Below, one piece after another: positions 8,961 to 17,582 of a stretch of DNA of 64,000 bases. Under the pieces are notes generated by a model. That model worked only from the letters and a program-made list of their open reading frames with translations, was not told the origin of the DNA and made no database searches. This DNA is from Streptomyces sp. NBC_00353. GTDB lineage: Bacteria > Actinomycetota > Actinomycetes > Streptomycetales > Streptomycetaceae. The stretch is taken from positions 5,022,001 to 5,086,000 of the forward strand of contig NZ_CP107985.1 in the NCBI RefSeq assembly GCF_036108815.1, written 5' to 3'. Position numbers and translations under genes: made by a program. Within the stretch, counting starts at the first letter, position 1; each line of letters starts with the position of its first letter.

Positions 8961-9199
8961 GTTTCCGCATCTCCTACGCCCCGCCCGCCGACGACACCCT
9001 GGCCAAGATGCGGGAGAGCGGTACGTTCCGCGACGAGATGGCGCGGACCTTGGGGCGCGACCCGTACGGGCACGGGTCGTCGGCCGTCAAGAGTGAGCAC
9101 GACCGGCGCGAGGCGACGGTCCTCGGGGCCATCGTGCTCTATTACGTCTCCGGGTCCGTTCTCACGGTCACCGTGGTGCGGCTCGTCCCGCTGCCCTGA
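8957..9199 (+). CDS. Putative RelE/ParE-like toxin
   Basis: An 80-residue basic protein starting at TTG 8957; no ATG or GTG is available in frame. It begins with an edge strand (FRISYAPPADDTLAKM), has a GRDPYGHGS turn like the DPYG motif of actinobacterial RelE-like toxins, and ends in strands (ATVLGAIVLYYVSGSVLTVT). The size, the four-base overlap with the upstream acidic gene and the fold pattern fit a type II ribonuclease or gyrase toxin, but the catalytic residues of classical RelE are not evident. It could also be an unrelated small Streptomyces protein. Confidence 0.5.
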   Translation: MSFRISYAPPADDTLAKMRESGTFRDEMARTLGRDPYGHGSSAVKSEHDRREATVLGAIVLYYVSGSVLTVTVVRLVPLP

Positions 9200-9242
9200 G
9201 GCCGTTCGCCCCAGGGCCCGTTGCCCGGACGAGTCCCGCTGT

Positions 9243-10028
9243 TCAGACCAGCTTCGCGAGCTGTGCGTCGACCACCGCGGTCGGCAGTCCGAAGTCCTTG
9301 CCCGTGCCGGACGCCGCCAGGTTGAGCGATGTGAACGAGGCGATCGTGGCGCCCTGGCGCACGACCACCAGCTTGAACGGGGCCTTCTCGCCGTCCTGTT
9401 CCACCGTCACCGTCCAGGCCGCGGCGTCCTCGCCGCCCGAGATCTTCTCCTCCTCGATCTTGACGACCTTCTGCTTGTCGCCGGCCACAGTGAGGCCGAA
9501 GCCGCCGGAGCAGGCGGTGGCCGCGGTGCGCAGGCCGTCGATCGTGTCCTGGGCGCCCTTGCCGTCGTAGGAGGAGAGGGACGTCATCGTCGTCGTGATG
9601 TCGAAGGCCGCGATGAACGCCTCCTCCGCGTCCGCGCTGTCCTGCTTCTCCTTCTGGTCCTTCTTGGGCTCGCTGACGACCTTGCGCTGGTTGGCCGCCA
9701 CAGGCTTGCCGACCCGGGCGCCCAGCAGTGCGTCGGCGAAGGTGTCACAGGCCTTGTTGTCCACGGTGACGGCGGACGCCGCGACGGCGTCGTCCTTGCC
9801 CGCCTTGCTGACCTTGTGTCCCTTGACGTCACCCTGGACCAGCGCCACCTTGTCCAGCTCGGCGGCGGTCAGCGCCTTGGCCACGGCGGGCTCGGCCGCA
9901 GCGCCCTCCTTGCCCTTGCCGTCCGCGCCTCCGCTGCCGGAATCCGAGCTTCCGCAGGCGGTGGCGGCCAGAGCGAGGGAGGCCGCGCAGGCGGCAACGG
10001 CGGCGCGACGTATGACAGTAGGTCTCAT
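9243..10028 (-). CDS. Secreted lipoprotein of unknown function
   Basis: A 261-residue protein with a lipoprotein signal: RR at 7-8, a hydrophobic core, then LAATAC-GSS with the lipidated cysteine near residue 25. A Gly/Ser/Asp linker follows. The mature part has two cysteines (about 93 and 168) that could form a disulfide and looks like the lipoproteins near LpqN or PknH sensor folds, though I cannot assign a family. It converges on the toxin gene and diverges from the APH-type kinase gene at 10186. Confidence 0.75.
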   Translation of the reverse strand: MRPTVIRRAAVAACAASLALAATACGSSDSGSGGADGKGKEGAAAEPAVAKALTAAELDKVALVQGDVKGHKVSKAGKDDAVAASAVTVDNKACDTFADALLGARVGKPVAANQRKVVSEPKKDQKEKQDSADAEEAFIAAFDITTTMTSLSSYDGKGAQDTIDGLRTAATACSGGFGLTVAGDKQKVVKIEEEKISGGEDAAAWTVTVEQDGEKAPFKLVVVRQGATIASFTSLNLAASGTGKDFGLPTAVVDAQLAKLV

Positions 10029-10058
10029 GGCCCAACTCTATGAGCCAGCCGTGGTTTG

Positions 10059-10092
10059 ACGATCAACCAACTCGGGCACAGGAGTTGATCGT
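10059..10092. promoter_or_regulatory. Nested inverted repeats between lipoprotein and APH genes
   Basis: ACGATCAAC (10059-10067) pairs with GTTGATCGT (10084-10092). Inside it, CAACTC (10068-10073) pairs with GAGTTG (10082-10087). Both lie in the divergent intergenic region, so the site is a candidate shared operator. No regulator is encoded next to it. Confidence 0.4.
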
Positions 10093-10185
10093 AATTGCGT
10101 TGTGATCACGCCGCGAAGACGCCGGGCCGGTGACCGGGTCGGTGCAGAACAGTCCGGTCCACAACCGGCGTAGAGGGGCACGCAC

Positions 10186-11199
10186 ATGCAGAGCCGAGCA
10201 ACCGTCTCGACCGTCCTCGACGACATCGGAATCGGGGCGGACCACATCGCGGCGCGCAGCCCCCTCACCGGTGGCACATACAACGCCGTCACCCGCGTCA
10301 CGCTCACCGACGGGCGGGACTGGGTGGTGAAAATACCGCCGCCGCCGACCGCCGCGGGGATGAGCTACGAGCGCGACCTCCTGGTCAACGAGGTCACCTT
10401 CTACGCGGCAGCGGCGGCGACGGGGGACGTCGCGGTCCCCGGTGTCGTGCACAGCCGGCTCGATCCCGGCTCCGCGACCGGACCGTACCTGATCATGTCG
10501 GCCTGCCCCGGGCAGCCCTGGTACGGGATCAGCCCGGTTCTGGCGGACCGCGAGGAGCGGCGGCTCAGGCATGAGCTGGGACGGCTCGTCGGGCGGCTGC
10601 ACTCCGTCACCGGGCCCGGCGGATTCGGCTATCCCGCCCAGGCGCTGGGCCCGTTGGCCCCGACCTGGCGGCAGGCGTTCACCGCGATGACGGACGCCGT
10701 GCTCACCGACGCCGACACGTACAGCGCCCGACTGCCGCGCCCGACGGACCGGATCCGCGCGCTGCTCGCCGCCGCGGCGCCCGTACTCGACGACGTCATC
10801 CGGCCCGCTCTCGTCCACTTCGACCTGTGGCAGGGCAATCTGCTCGTCGACGGGGAGCCGGGGGCCCGGACGATCGGCGGGATCATCGACGGGGAGCGGA
10901 TGTTCTGGGGCGACCCGGCCGCCGACTTCGTCTCGCTCGCCCTGCTCGGGGATGTGGAGAAGGACGAGGATCTCCTCGCCGGATATGCCTCGTCGGCGGC
11001 GGACGGGGCCGTGGTGTTCGACTCGTCCCTGCGGCTGCGGCTCGCGCTCTACCGCTGCTATCTCTACCTGATCATGCTGGTGGAGACCGTCCCCCGCCGC
11101 TCCCCCGCCGAGACGCGGGAGTGGGTACGGCGCGAGGTGGGGCCGCAGCTCGAATCGGCCCTGGTGGACGTCGAGTCGGCGCTGCGGACCCGGGAGTGA
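10186..11199 (+). CDS. Aminoglycoside phosphotransferase (APH) family kinase
   Basis: A 337-residue soluble protein starting at ATG 10186, 8 bases after AGAGGGG. It shows the APH/choline-kinase fold: VVKIPPPP with the ATP-binding lysine, the catalytic loop HFDLWQGNLL (HxDxxxxN) at about 210 and the metal-binding IDGERMFWGDPAAD. Such proteins phosphorylate aminoglycosides, fructosamine, homoserine or other small substrates; nothing here picks a substrate, and no resistance or biosynthesis neighbour is present. It converges on the beta-helix gene with only 18 bases between. Confidence 0.8.
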   Translation: MQSRATVSTVLDDIGIGADHIAARSPLTGGTYNAVTRVTLTDGRDWVVKIPPPPTAAGMSYERDLLVNEVTFYAAAAATGDVAVPGVVHSRLDPGSATGPYLIMSACPGQPWYGISPVLADREERRLRHELGRLVGRLHSVTGPGGFGYPAQALGPLAPTWRQAFTAMTDAVLTDADTYSARLPRPTDRIRALLAAAAPVLDDVIRPALVHFDLWQGNLLVDGEPGARTIGGIIDGERMFWGDPAADFVSLALLGDVEKDEDLLAGYASSAADGAVVFDSSLRLRLALYRCYLYLIMLVETVPRRSPAETREWVRREVGPQLESALVDVESALRTRE

Positions 11200-11217
11200 C
11201 CACAGCGCCGACGCCCG

Positions 11218-12909
11218 TCAGCGCACCAGCGCCCGCTGTGCGTCGTGCAGGTTCGGCGGCCACACCGCTTCCGGTGTGCCGTACGCCTCCAGCCGCGTGT
11301 GCAGGTCGCCGGTGAAGTCCGGGACGTCGATCTGGTCGAACTCCGTCACCTCGCTGACGCCGACCGTCGCGCTGTACGGGGCCAGCCCGTCGATCCGCAT
11401 CAGGCCGGCCCGCCCGTTGGTGACCCGGATGTTCCAGTGCGTGAAGCGGGCGCCGAAGAGCGGTCCCGCGCTCGCGTCGCCGCCGTGCCGGCCGTTGTTG
11501 TTCACCGTGATGTCGGTGCGGACATTGGCGAACGGCATCCCGCGGTGCGAGTCGAACGTCCCCATCTCCATCTCGCCGCGCGACCAGACGTTGTAGCTGG
11601 ACAGCCCCTCGACGTTGATGCCGTGCAGCTGCGTCCCCGCGGGCGCCGGGACGGTGCGCTGAGCGATGGTGAAGTCCTCGATCAGGTTGTCGTGCGAGCC
11701 CTCACGGCAGTAGTACGGGTGGTGGGAGCCGCGGCCCTCGACCCGTGTGCGGCGCAGGGTGCAGGCGGACGCGCCGATCAGCCCGAAGCCGTTGTCGACG
11801 TGGCGGACGGTGATGTCGTCCGCCCAGCAGTCGTACGCGCACTGGAACGCGACCCCGTTGTATCCCTTGTCGAGCAGGTGCTGCGACTGCGGGGTCTCGA
11901 CCGCCTCGAGGGTGAGCCCCTCGACGCCCGAACCGGTCAGCGGGGTGGCGAGCGTGGTCAGGCGCGGGTCCCACTCGGGGCGTACATCCAGCGGAAGCGG
12001 GCGCTCCAGGGTGACCTCGCGCCCGTGTACGGCGGTGATGCGGACCGGCCACTCGTAGGGAACGTACGAGGTCAGCTTGGTCTTGTCGTCCCAGTAGTAC
12101 GCCTCGGGGCCGGGGCCGCCGCCCGCCATGTGCTCCAGGAGGGTGTGGTCGGCGTCGTCGGCGAGGCGGAGCAGGACGAGCCCGCCGCGCTTCAGCTGCT
12201 TCGTGGACTCGACGGTGATCGACCGGTCGCCGCGGCGAGCGGGTGCGACCGTCGTCAGTGTCTGCCACTCGTCGCGCTTGTTGCCGGTCCAGCCCTCGAA
12301 GGGCCAGGCCTTCGCCTTGATGGCGTCGGTGAGCGAGGTCCAACGGTCCTCGGGGCAGAGCCAGATGAGGCCGCCGGCCCAGGACCAGCTGGACTTGTCG
12401 CCGCCGTAGCGGCTGCCGTACACGCCGATCAGCTCGGTGAGGTTCTTGGTCGCGTACAGCTTCGTGCGTCCGCTGCCGGCACCGCGCACCACCACATTGC
12501 TGTGGCCGATCCGGATGATGTCGTCGATGCGGTACGTGCCTGCGGGGATGAGCACCGTGCCACCGCCACGCTCTCCGGCAGCGGCGATGGCACGGTTGAT
12601 CGCGGGGGCGGCGTCGGCGGAGCCGTCCGGTTCGGCGCCGTAGTGCAGGACGTTGGCGACGACAGCGCGGTGCCGGGGGAGGTCGGAGCCGCCCCGGTAG
12701 CCGGCCCGGCCGATGAACGGGACCTGGGCGTGGGTGAAGGGGGTGGCGGCGAACTCGCGCCAGAGGGGGGTGACTCCGCCCGAAGCATGACCGCCCCGGG
12801 TGGCCGCCCGGGCGGTGCCCGCGACCGTCACGCCGGTCGCCGCGGCTGCGGCCACGGCCACCGCGCTGCCGAGCAGTCCACGTCTGCTGATGTGCCCCAC
12901 AGAAGCCAT
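11218..12909 (-). CDS. Tat-exported right-handed beta-helix (pectate-lyase-like) protein
   Basis: I start at the ATG at 12909, giving 563 residues with a Tat signal (SRRGLLG, alanine-rich core, GTARA-AT cleavage near 35). The mature protein opens with the Pectate_lyase_3 signature (VLHYGAEPDGSADAAPAIN, GGTVLIPAGTYRIDD) and continues with parallel beta-helix rungs. It is likely an extracellular polysaccharide lyase or hydrolase; residues that define a substrate are not apparent. An upstream in-frame start would add 20 residues in front of the signal and is unlikely. It stands alone, with a palindrome just upstream. Confidence 0.8.
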   Translation of the reverse strand: MASVGHISRRGLLGSAVAVAAAAATGVTVAGTARAATRGGHASGGVTPLWREFAATPFTHAQVPFIGRAGYRGGSDLPRHRAVVANVLHYGAEPDGSADAAPAINRAIAAAGERGGGTVLIPAGTYRIDDIIRIGHSNVVVRGAGSGRTKLYATKNLTELIGVYGSRYGGDKSSWSWAGGLIWLCPEDRWTSLTDAIKAKAWPFEGWTGNKRDEWQTLTTVAPARRGDRSITVESTKQLKRGGLVLLRLADDADHTLLEHMAGGGPGPEAYYWDDKTKLTSYVPYEWPVRITAVHGREVTLERPLPLDVRPEWDPRLTTLATPLTGSGVEGLTLEAVETPQSQHLLDKGYNGVAFQCAYDCWADDITVRHVDNGFGLIGASACTLRRTRVEGRGSHHPYYCREGSHDNLIEDFTIAQRTVPAPAGTQLHGINVEGLSSYNVWSRGEMEMGTFDSHRGMPFANVRTDITVNNNGRHGGDASAGPLFGARFTHWNIRVTNGRAGLMRIDGLAPYSATVGVSEVTEFDQIDVPDFTGDLHTRLEAYGTPEAVWPPNLHDAQRALVR

Positions 12910-12934
12910 CGAACCGACCCGCCTTTCATACATG

Positions 12935-12947
12935 TGAACGACGTTCA
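12935..12947. promoter_or_regulatory. Palindrome TGAAC-GAC-GTTCA upstream of the beta-helix gene
   Basis: A perfect 5-bp inverted repeat with a 3-base centre, 26 bases before the chosen ATG at 12909. Position and form suit a repressor operator for a carbohydrate-responsive regulator. No regulator gene is adjacent. Confidence 0.4.
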
Positions 12948-13030
12948 TGTTTGCGTCGGCGGCGAGCATGCCACGGCGCGGCGGCGCAGCGAAAGAGTCG
13001 TGCGCCGCCGAATTGGATGGACAGAGAAGG

Positions 13031-13540
13031 TCAGCTGGCGGGGCGCTGGGTCAGATGCGTGAACGCGTCCAGATTCCGTGTGGACTCGCCGCGCGACACC
13101 CGCCACGCGTACTCCTTACGGATCGCGCTTGCGAAGCCCAGCTCCAGCAGTGTGTTGAAAGAGCCGTCGGCCGCTTCGAGGACGACGCCGAGCAGCCGGT
13201 CCAGCTCCTCGGGGGTGACCACGGAGAGCGGCAGCCGGCCGACGAGATAGATGTCGCCGAGCCGGTCGATCGCGTAACTCACTCCGAAGAGACGCAGGTT
13301 GCGCTCCAGTAGCCAGCGGTGGACCGCCGCGTCGTTCTCGTCCGGGTGGCGGATGACGAACGCGTTGAGGGAGAGCGAGTGCGCGCCGACGATGAGGGAG
13401 CAGGTGGTGGACAGCTTGCGGGTGCCGGGCAGCTTCACGACGTAGCTGCCGGACTCGGGGCTCTCCCACTCGAGCTCGGCGTCCTTCAACGTCGCCTCGA
13501 TGACCTGCGCTGTTGCCGCTGCGGCGGATACGTCAGCCAT
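13031..13540 (-). CDS. YbjN-domain protein
   Basis: 169 residues from ATG 13540 (MADVSAAAATAQVIEATLKD). The fold is that of the YbjN/type III chaperone-like family (LEWESPESGSYVVKLPGTRK, LNAFVIRHPDENDAAVHRWL). It lies downstream of mshA on the same strand, an arrangement I recall also from mycobacteria (mshA followed by a YbjN gene). The biochemical role is unknown. A longer N-terminus is possible in frame, but it is low-complexity and not family-like. Confidence 0.85.
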   Translation of the reverse strand: MADVSAAAATAQVIEATLKDAELEWESPESGSYVVKLPGTRKLSTTCSLIVGAHSLSLNAFVIRHPDENDAAVHRWLLERNLRLFGVSYAIDRLGDIYLVGRLPLSVVTPEELDRLLGVVLEAADGSFNTLLELGFASAIRKEYAWRVSRGESTRNLDAFTHLTQRPAS

Positions 13541-13666
13541 GGGGCGAGCGTACGTCAGCGCCGGCTGCGCGCGTACGTCAGCCGGGAGGCGCGCATGGGT
13601 GCGGGCGTGGGCGCGCGTGGGTCTGCCGTGGCGCACGCCTGCCTCGACCATGGGCTCGCGCGTGCG

Positions 13667-15019
13667 TCAGCCGTGGTGCACGCGTACGCGACGGCGGTGC
13701 TCGTGCAGCGCGGCCGTGTAGACATCGGCGGTCGCGGACGCCGCCGTGTCCCAGCCGAAGCCCTGCGCATGCGCGGCGGCCGTCGCACCCATCCTGGCGA
13801 CGAGCTCCGGCGACTCGGCGAACCGGGCCAGCTGCTGCGCGTACGCCTGCGGGTCGTGCCCGGGGATCAGGAAGCCGCTGGCCCCGTCCCGCACCGCCAC
13901 CGGGAGTCCGCCGACGGCCGCCGCGACGACCGGGGTGCCGGCCGCCTGCGCCTCTATGGCGACCAGGCCGAACGATTCGCTGTACGAGGGCATGACCAGC
14001 ACGGACGCCGCCCGGAACCAGTCGGCGAGCTGGTCCTGCCCGACCGGCGGGTGAAACCGTACGACATCCGTGATCCCGAGCCGCGCGGCCAGCTTCTGCA
14101 GTCCCTCCGGCTTGGCGAGCCCGCTGCCGCTGGGACCACCGACCACCGGTACGACCATCCGGGACCGCAGCGACGGATCGCGGTCCAGCAGCACGGCCAC
14201 CGCACGCAGCAGCACATCGGGGGCCTTCAGCGGCTGGATACGGCCGGCGAAGAGCGGGACGAAGGCGTCTTGGGGCAGTCCGAGGCGGGCCCGGGCGGCG
14301 GCCCTGCCGTCGGCGGGGCGGAAGCGTTCCAGGTTGACCCCGGGGTGGACGACGGCGACGGCCGCCGCGTCGGCCTCGTAGAACCGGACGAGCTCGTCCG
14401 CCTCCCCCGCGGTGTTCGCGATCAGCCGGTCGGCGGCGCTGACGATCTGGGTCTCGCCGATGACCCGGGCGGCCGGCTCGGGGGTGTCGCCCTCGGCGAG
14501 CGCCGCGTTCTTCACCTTCGCCATGGTGTGCATGGCGTGCACGAGGGGGACGCCCCAGCGCTGCGCGGCGAGCCAGCCGACATGGCCGGAGAGCCAGTAG
14601 TGGGAGTGGACCAGGTCGTAGTAGCCCGGGCGCTGGCCGGCCCAGGCCTGCATCACCCCGTGGGTGAAGGCGCAGAGCTGGGCGGGCAGGTCCTCCTTGG
14701 CCAGACCTTCGTACGGCCCCGCGTCGACGTGCCGCACCAGGACGCCGGGCGCCAGCTCGACCGCCGGGGGCAGGGCGCCGGTGGTGGCCCGGGTGAAGAC
14801 CTCCACCTCGATGTTGATCGCGGCGAGCCGTTTGGCCAGCTCCACGATGTAGACGTTCATGCCGCCCGCGTCGCCCGTGCCCGGCTGGTGCAGCGGGGAG
14901 GTGTGCACGGAGAGCATCGCGATGCGACGCGGTTTGCGGTGACTGCCGGGGAAGGCGCCGGGGAACCTCAGGCGTGGCGCCATGCGGTTGCTGCCGAGCC
15001 GAGAGACGTACTGGCTCAC
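13667..15019 (-). CDS. mshA: D-inositol-3-phosphate glycosyltransferase (mycothiol biosynthesis)
   Basis: 450 residues from GTG 15019, preceded by GAGGAGGA at ideal distance. MshA transfers GlcNAc from UDP-GlcNAc to 1L-myo-inositol-1-phosphate, the first step of mycothiol synthesis. The GT-B architecture is complete: PGTGDAGGMNVYIVELA near residues 48-64, the HSHYWLSG loop, VVHPGVNLERFRP, and the C-terminal donor site SYSESFGLVAIEAQAAGTPV. The length is normal for the family. It is followed on the same strand by the YbjN gene after 126 bases and diverges from the methyltransferase gene. Confidence 0.95.
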   Translation of the reverse strand: MSQYVSRLGSNRMAPRLRFPGAFPGSHRKPRRIAMLSVHTSPLHQPGTGDAGGMNVYIVELAKRLAAINIEVEVFTRATTGALPPAVELAPGVLVRHVDAGPYEGLAKEDLPAQLCAFTHGVMQAWAGQRPGYYDLVHSHYWLSGHVGWLAAQRWGVPLVHAMHTMAKVKNAALAEGDTPEPAARVIGETQIVSAADRLIANTAGEADELVRFYEADAAAVAVVHPGVNLERFRPADGRAAARARLGLPQDAFVPLFAGRIQPLKAPDVLLRAVAVLLDRDPSLRSRMVVPVVGGPSGSGLAKPEGLQKLAARLGITDVVRFHPPVGQDQLADWFRAASVLVMPSYSESFGLVAIEAQAAGTPVVAAAVGGLPVAVRDGASGFLIPGHDPQAYAQQLARFAESPELVARMGATAAAHAQGFGWDTAASATADVYTAALHEHRRRVRVHHG

Positions 15020-15188
15020 GTCGTCCGGTCCTCCTCGCTCGGGGCATGACAGTGAAAGGGCATGCGCCCCCTCGGAAGCCTGAAACAGCGGAACGCACCC
15101 TTTCATTTCCGCTTCCGTCTCCGTTTTGCCAAATCATTACGATCAGCCACGGCGCGTCACCGCGGCCCGCCCGGGCCCGCGGGATCGT

Positions 15189-15201
15189 TAGGCTCGCTGT
15201 C
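15189..15201 (+). promoter_or_regulatory. Candidate leaderless promoter for the methyltransferase gene
   Basis: TAGGCT (15189-15194) matches TANNNT and ends 7 bases before the ATG at 15202, the spacing expected when transcription begins at the start codon. No ribosome-binding site precedes the ATG. A -35 box is not evident. Confidence 0.5.
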
Positions 15202-15978
15202 ATGCGCCCCATCGGCACCGCGACCCGCGGGACCACCAACCCGAACCGGCTCCGCCGCATGGACCGCTGGATCGCCGCCACGCACGGCCCCGCCCTGCGC
15301 CGCTCCGACTCCCCTGTCGCGGTCGATCTCGGATACGGCGCCGCCCCCTGGACCGCCGTCGAGCTGCTGCAACGCCTGCGCACCGCCGAGCCGCGCACGG
15401 CGGTCGTCGGCATCGAGATCGATCCGGAGCGGGTCGCGGCCGCGAAGCCGTACGAGCGCGAGGGGCTCACCTTCGTCCACGGCGGCTTCGAGATCCCGCT
15501 GACCGGCCGCCCCACCCTCATCCGGGCGGCGAACGTGCTCCGCCAGTACGACGAGGGTGAGGTCGCCGCGGTCTGGCGGCGGCTGTGCGCCCGGCTCGCC
15601 CCCGACGGGCTTCTGGTGGAGGGCACCTGTGACGAGATCGGGCGCCGCCATGTGTGGGTGGCGCTCGGCCCGGAAGGCCCGCGCACGGTCACGTTCGCAA
15701 CCCGCCTCGGCTCCCTCGACCGCCCCTCCGACCTCGCGGAACGCCTCCCCAAGGCGCTGATCCACCGCAACGTGCCGGGCGAACCGGTCCACGCGTTCCT
15801 GCGCGACTTCGACCGGGCGTGGGCCGCGGCGGCTCCGTACGCCTCACTGGGCGCGCGGCAGCGCTGGATCACCGCGGTGCGCACGCTGTCGGGGGACTGG
15901 CCGCTGACGGACGGGGTACGGAGGTGGCGGCAGGGTGAAGTCACGGTGAAGTGGGCGGCGTTGCGGCCCGAGCGGTAG
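15202..15978 (+). CDS. Class I SAM-dependent methyltransferase
   Basis: 258 residues from ATG 15202. The SAM-binding motif I is VAVDLGYGAAPWTAVELL (residues about 36-53), followed by the acidic VGIEIDPERV and the NVLRQYDEGE region. The C-terminal half (ARLAPDGLLVEGTCDEIGRR) is typical of a family found next to mshA in actinomycetes. The substrate is unknown. It has no Shine-Dalgarno sequence, which together with the TAGGCT box suggests a leaderless message. It diverges from mshA. Confidence 0.8.
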   Translation: MRPIGTATRGTTNPNRLRRMDRWIAATHGPALRRSDSPVAVDLGYGAAPWTAVELLQRLRTAEPRTAVVGIEIDPERVAAAKPYEREGLTFVHGGFEIPLTGRPTLIRAANVLRQYDEGEVAAVWRRLCARLAPDGLLVEGTCDEIGRRHVWVALGPEGPRTVTFATRLGSLDRPSDLAERLPKALIHRNVPGEPVHAFLRDFDRAWAAAAPYASLGARQRWITAVRTLSGDWPLTDGVRRWRQGEVTVKWAALRPER

Positions 15979-16194
15979 CCGAACACGCGCGGACCGATGG
16001 CCCGACGGGCGTCCATGGGCGGCCCGACAGGCGCTGAACCGGCGAAGTTCGGGGCGCATCCGGGAACACGGACGCGACGCCGTTCGTCCGAGATGACGGG
16101 GAATGCCTCTGTTGCTTTTCGGTACGGCATGGCACGATCGCGACGCCGCGAAAAGTTACTGACGGTAAGTCAGGTCTGCTCGGAGGGGGAGCTT

Positions 16195-17268
16195 GTGAAC
16201 CGACGTCACTGTGCCGCTGCCGCGATCACTCTGGTCTGCGCTCTGGCCGTACTGACCGTGCCGACACAGGCCTTCGCCACACCCGCACCGCCTTCCCCCT
16301 CCCAGTCCCCCACCGCACCGGCAGCTCCGCAGCGGAAGAGCCTCGAAGAGGTACGCAAGGAGATCGACGCCCTCTATCGCAAGGCCGGGACGGCCACCGA
16401 CGCGTACAACCTCGCCGAGGAGCGGGCGAAGAAGCAGTCCGGCGAGATCGTCAAACTGGCACAGGCGATCGTCGCGGGACAGGCGAAGATCGCCGACCTC
16501 AAGAGCAGGGCGGGCGCCCAGGCCCGCGAGCAGTACCGCACCGGCGGGCTGCCGCCGGGCGCGCAGATGATGCTCAGCGACGACCCGCGGATGTTCATGG
16601 ACGGCGTGAACAGGGTCTGGCAGGGCCAGCAGGCCGCCAAGGGGGTCCTCGGCGAACTGACCAGGACCCAGGAGGACTTGGAGACGTACACCAAGGACGC
16701 GAGCAGCAACTGGAAGAAGCTCGAGGCCAACCGTCTGAAGCAGGCCAAGGCCAAGAAGCGGATCAACGGGCAGATCGCAGCGGCGAAGAAGCTCGAATCG
16801 CAGCTGGAGAAGGAGGATCGGGCACGCCTCCTCAAGCTGGAGCAGGAGGCGGAGTACGAGGCGCAGACCGCCTGGCTCGGCTCCGGCGCCCTCAAGGAGA
16901 TCAACCGCGAGGCGAGCGCGCACGGCAAGAAGGCGGTGGCCTTCGCGACGGCCCAGATCGGCAAGCCGTACGTCTGGGGGGCCGAGGGGCCCGGATCGTA
17001 CGACTGCTCGGGCCTGACGTCCCAGGCGTGGGCGGCGGCGGGACGGCCGATCCCGCGCACCTCGCAGGAGCAGTGGCGGCAGCTGCCGCACATCGCCGTC
17101 AAGGACATGCGTCCCGGCGACCTGATCATCTACCACAGTGATGCCAGCCATGTGGGGATGTACATCGGCGACGGCGCCATCGTGCACGCACCGCGCCCGG
17201 GGCGGAACGTGACGCTCGCGGGGGCGGGCTCGATGGAGATCCTCGGGGTGGTTCGCCCGGACCGGTGA
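16195..17268 (+). CDS. Secreted NlpC/P60 peptidoglycan endopeptidase
   Basis: 357 residues from GTG 16195, with GGAGGGGGA just upstream. A signal peptide (cleavage near AFA-TP at about 30) precedes a Pro-rich linker. A long charged coiled coil (about 45-240) follows, rich in Lys/Glu heptads, and then the NlpC/P60 domain. Its catalytic cysteine is Cys271 in YDCSGL, and histidine is supplied by SHVGMYIG with IVHAPR following. Such RipA/CwlO-like enzymes cut D-Glu-mDAP bonds in peptidoglycan, with the coiled coil regulating or targeting them. The 216-base leader lacks the conserved blocks of the ydaO/c-di-AMP riboswitch. Confidence 0.88.
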   Translation: MNRRHCAAAAITLVCALAVLTVPTQAFATPAPPSPSQSPTAPAAPQRKSLEEVRKEIDALYRKAGTATDAYNLAEERAKKQSGEIVKLAQAIVAGQAKIADLKSRAGAQAREQYRTGGLPPGAQMMLSDDPRMFMDGVNRVWQGQQAAKGVLGELTRTQEDLETYTKDASSNWKKLEANRLKQAKAKKRINGQIAAAKKLESQLEKEDRARLLKLEQEAEYEAQTAWLGSGALKEINREASAHGKKAVAFATAQIGKPYVWGAEGPGSYDCSGLTSQAWAAAGRPIPRTSQEQWRQLPHIAVKDMRPGDLIIYHSDASHVGMYIGDGAIVHAPRPGRNVTLAGAGSMEILGVVRPDR

Positions 17269-17279
17269 CCGGTCCGGGC
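17255..17279 (+). terminator. Hairpin with the stop codon in its loop
   Basis: An 11-bp stem (GCCCGGACCGG at 17255-17265, CCGGTCCGGGC at 17269-17279) encloses a 3-base loop that is exactly the TGA stop of the NlpC/P60 gene (17266-17268). There is no T-tract, as is common in high-GC terminators. Confidence 0.6.
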
Positions 17280-17582
17280 CGGTACGGATACGGGCGGCCC
17301 CGCGCGAGTGACCCGGACCACCCGCTCACTCCGCCGCGCCGTGAGGCACGCCACCCGCGTCCGCGCCGCAGGGGTGATGTTCGTCATGACCCTCGGACCG
17401 CCCATGGGCGCGCATTTCTCGCCGGATCCGTGACGGGACGCGGCTTATGGCTCCGCATATGCCGGAGGGCGGATGACATTCGCCATTCCGTTCGCATGTC
17501 CAGTACCGCTATGGTCCCGGTCTGGTGGGTCGTCGATCGTCGTCCCGCCGCGCCCTCGGGGGGAGGGAAGGAAACCGAACCT
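17280..17582. other. Intergenic region before the SpoIIE-type phosphatase gene
   Basis: About 300 bases. It ends in the purine-rich GGGAGGGAAGG that serves the start at 17583. An in-frame ATG at 17493 exists, but the product upstream of 17583 is not family-like. No other gene is seen. Confidence 0.4.

Noticed and set aside
13578..16130. An 850-codon open frame on the - strand covering mshA and the methyltransferase
   Set aside because: Composition is low-complexity and the true genes in other frames are unmistakable.
15979..16194. Possible c-di-AMP (ydaO-type) riboswitch before the NlpC/P60 gene
   Set aside because: Such switches often precede cell-wall hydrolases in Streptomyces, but the conserved core blocks are absent from this leader.
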